30,894 bases of DNA from contig JAPOXI010000029.1 in the NCBI GenBank assembly GCA_026707185.1, forward strand, positions 1 through 30,894, written 5' to 3'. The position numbers and the translations under genes are program-made. Below, one piece after another: positions 30,247 through 30,894 of the stretch; position 1 is the first letter of the stretch; each line of letters starts with the position of its first letter. The stretch is from Chloroflexota bacterium. GTDB taxonomy: Bacteria > Chloroflexota > UBA11872. The notes under the pieces were generated by a model. It was not told the origin of the DNA, made no database searches, and was given only the letters and a program-made list of their open reading frames with translations.

Positions 30247-30894
30247 CTAGTCCTGGCCGCTCGCCCGTCCGTTAAGAAGCCGCTCGATCGCCTGGGCCAC
30301 GCCGTCGTCCTCGTAGCTGCCGGTAATCCAGTCGGCAGCCGCCAGCACGCGCGGATCGCCGTCGCCCATGGCCACGCCAATGCCCGCGGACCGAACGAGG
30401 TCCAGATCGTTGAGGTTGTCGCCGATTCCCATCGTCTGGTCGAGCGACACGTTCGCCACGGCGGCCACACGCGCAAGCGCCAGTCCCTTGTTGACGTCGC
30501 GCCGGACGACTTCGGCAAATCGGGGATGCGAGCGCGTGGCTTGCACCGCCGGTCCGAATCGGCCGTCCATGTCGGCGATGGCCTTCAGCACACGGTCTTC
30601 GTCCATCACGAACACCAGCTTTGTGCTGCCCGCGCTCACGGCCGCGGCCAGATCGTCGACAAAGGTGATCGGGACGTTGGAACTGGCGGCGTAGAACCGG
30701 CCCTCCGGCGTGTCGGCTTCCATGTACAGCTCATCGTCGATGTACGCGTTGACGTGCAGGCCGCGCTCGCGCGCGAATTCGACGGCCGCCTGCGCCGGCC
30801 CTGTCGGCAGCACCTCGTGCTGGTAGGTGATTCCGGTCCCCGGGTCTCGCACCAGCGATCCCTGGTAGCAAATGATCGGCAGCGTCACCTGCAA
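30247..30894 (-). CDS. Cof-type HAD-IIB phosphatase, partial
   Basis: The gene runs off the window end, so the N-terminus with the DxD catalytic motif is missing. 215 residues remain. Typical features are LPIICYQGSLVRDPGTG (the cap start), the cap domain with YIDDELYMEA, RRDVNKGLALARVA (the motif III Lys region), and the closing motif IGDNLNDLDLVRSAGIGVAM with metal-binding aspartates. This class dephosphorylates sugar phosphates or FMN-like compounds; the substrate cannot be read. It converges on the sensor kinase gene across a 19-base gap with no clear terminator. Confidence 0.88.
   Translation of the reverse strand: MQVTLPIICYQGSLVRDPGTGITYQHEVLPTGPAQAAVEFARERGLHVNAYIDDELYMEADTPEGRFYAASSNVPITFVDDLAAAVSAGSTKLVFVMDEDRVLKAIADMDGRFGPAVQATRSHPRFAEVVRRDVNKGLALARVAAVANVSLDQTMGIGDNLNDLDLVRSAGIGVAMGDGDPRVLAAADWITGSYEDDGVAQAIERLLNGRASGQD

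Overview
Base composition is high-GC with dense, mostly operonic gene packing. The mix of genes suggests an uncultured, probably free-living or symbiotic Chloroflexota-like bacterium: a ligand-sensing SpoIIE/STAS/RsbW partner-switching operon, an S1 sulfatase, secreted Asp-box propellers and interspersed inverted repeats that begin GTTCGTGGTGAGCC and end GTCGAACCAC. The phylum call is inference from gene content; no rRNA or tRNA gene is present to fix it.

Positions 1-7.85 kb: the window opens inside a gene with a portal-like C-terminus, followed by a small gene written in the same C-ending codon style. Three interspersed inverted repeats follow. Next, on the minus strand, come two broken genes: a membrane pentapeptide-repeat protein split by an in-frame TGA, and an internally deleted, frameshifted remnant of a large type ISP-like restriction-modification enzyme. 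An unrecognised three-gene plus-strand cassette (3679-5637) lies between two 80-bp related copies of a promoter/operator segment. The second copy leads into six 21-bp iterons, which end at the 5' end of a phage large-terminase gene that carries an N-terminal helix-turn-helix domain. A 23-bp perfect hairpin closes that gene.

Positions 7.9-21.8 kb: phage-like structural region. An XRE-type regulator diverges from a zinc-motif protein and a scaffold-like protein. About 5 kb of cellular-looking genes follow (VOC protein, bPH2 membrane protein, small membrane protein, sulfatase, secreted Asp-box propeller). The capsid and tail operon then resumes (major capsid protein, small protein, adaptor-like protein, 792-aa propeller-like protein, lectin-like tail fibre, small membrane protein). 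No tape measure, major tail tube, integrase or lysin is visible, so a short-tailed, satellite or degenerate element is more likely than a full siphovirus. Four palindromes of the form TAC(T/A)C-N5-G(A/T)GTA lie at promoter-like sites. One is beside the XRE gene and one is ahead of the capsid operon, which suggests one regulon.

Positions 21.8-30.9 kb: chromosomal genes. A TsaC/YrdC gene is coupled to a small membrane protein on the minus strand. A plus-strand operon follows that reads as a complete sensory relay: two STAS antagonists, a REC-STAS fusion, a REC-PP2C (RsbU/SpoIIE-type) phosphatase, an RsbW-type kinase, a type-1 periplasmic binding protein and a membrane histidine kinase. The plausible flow is ligand to binding protein to kinase to REC outputs to the STAS/RsbW switch. 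The sigma factor or other final target is not in the window. A Cof-type HAD phosphatase, cut by the window end, converges on the operon.
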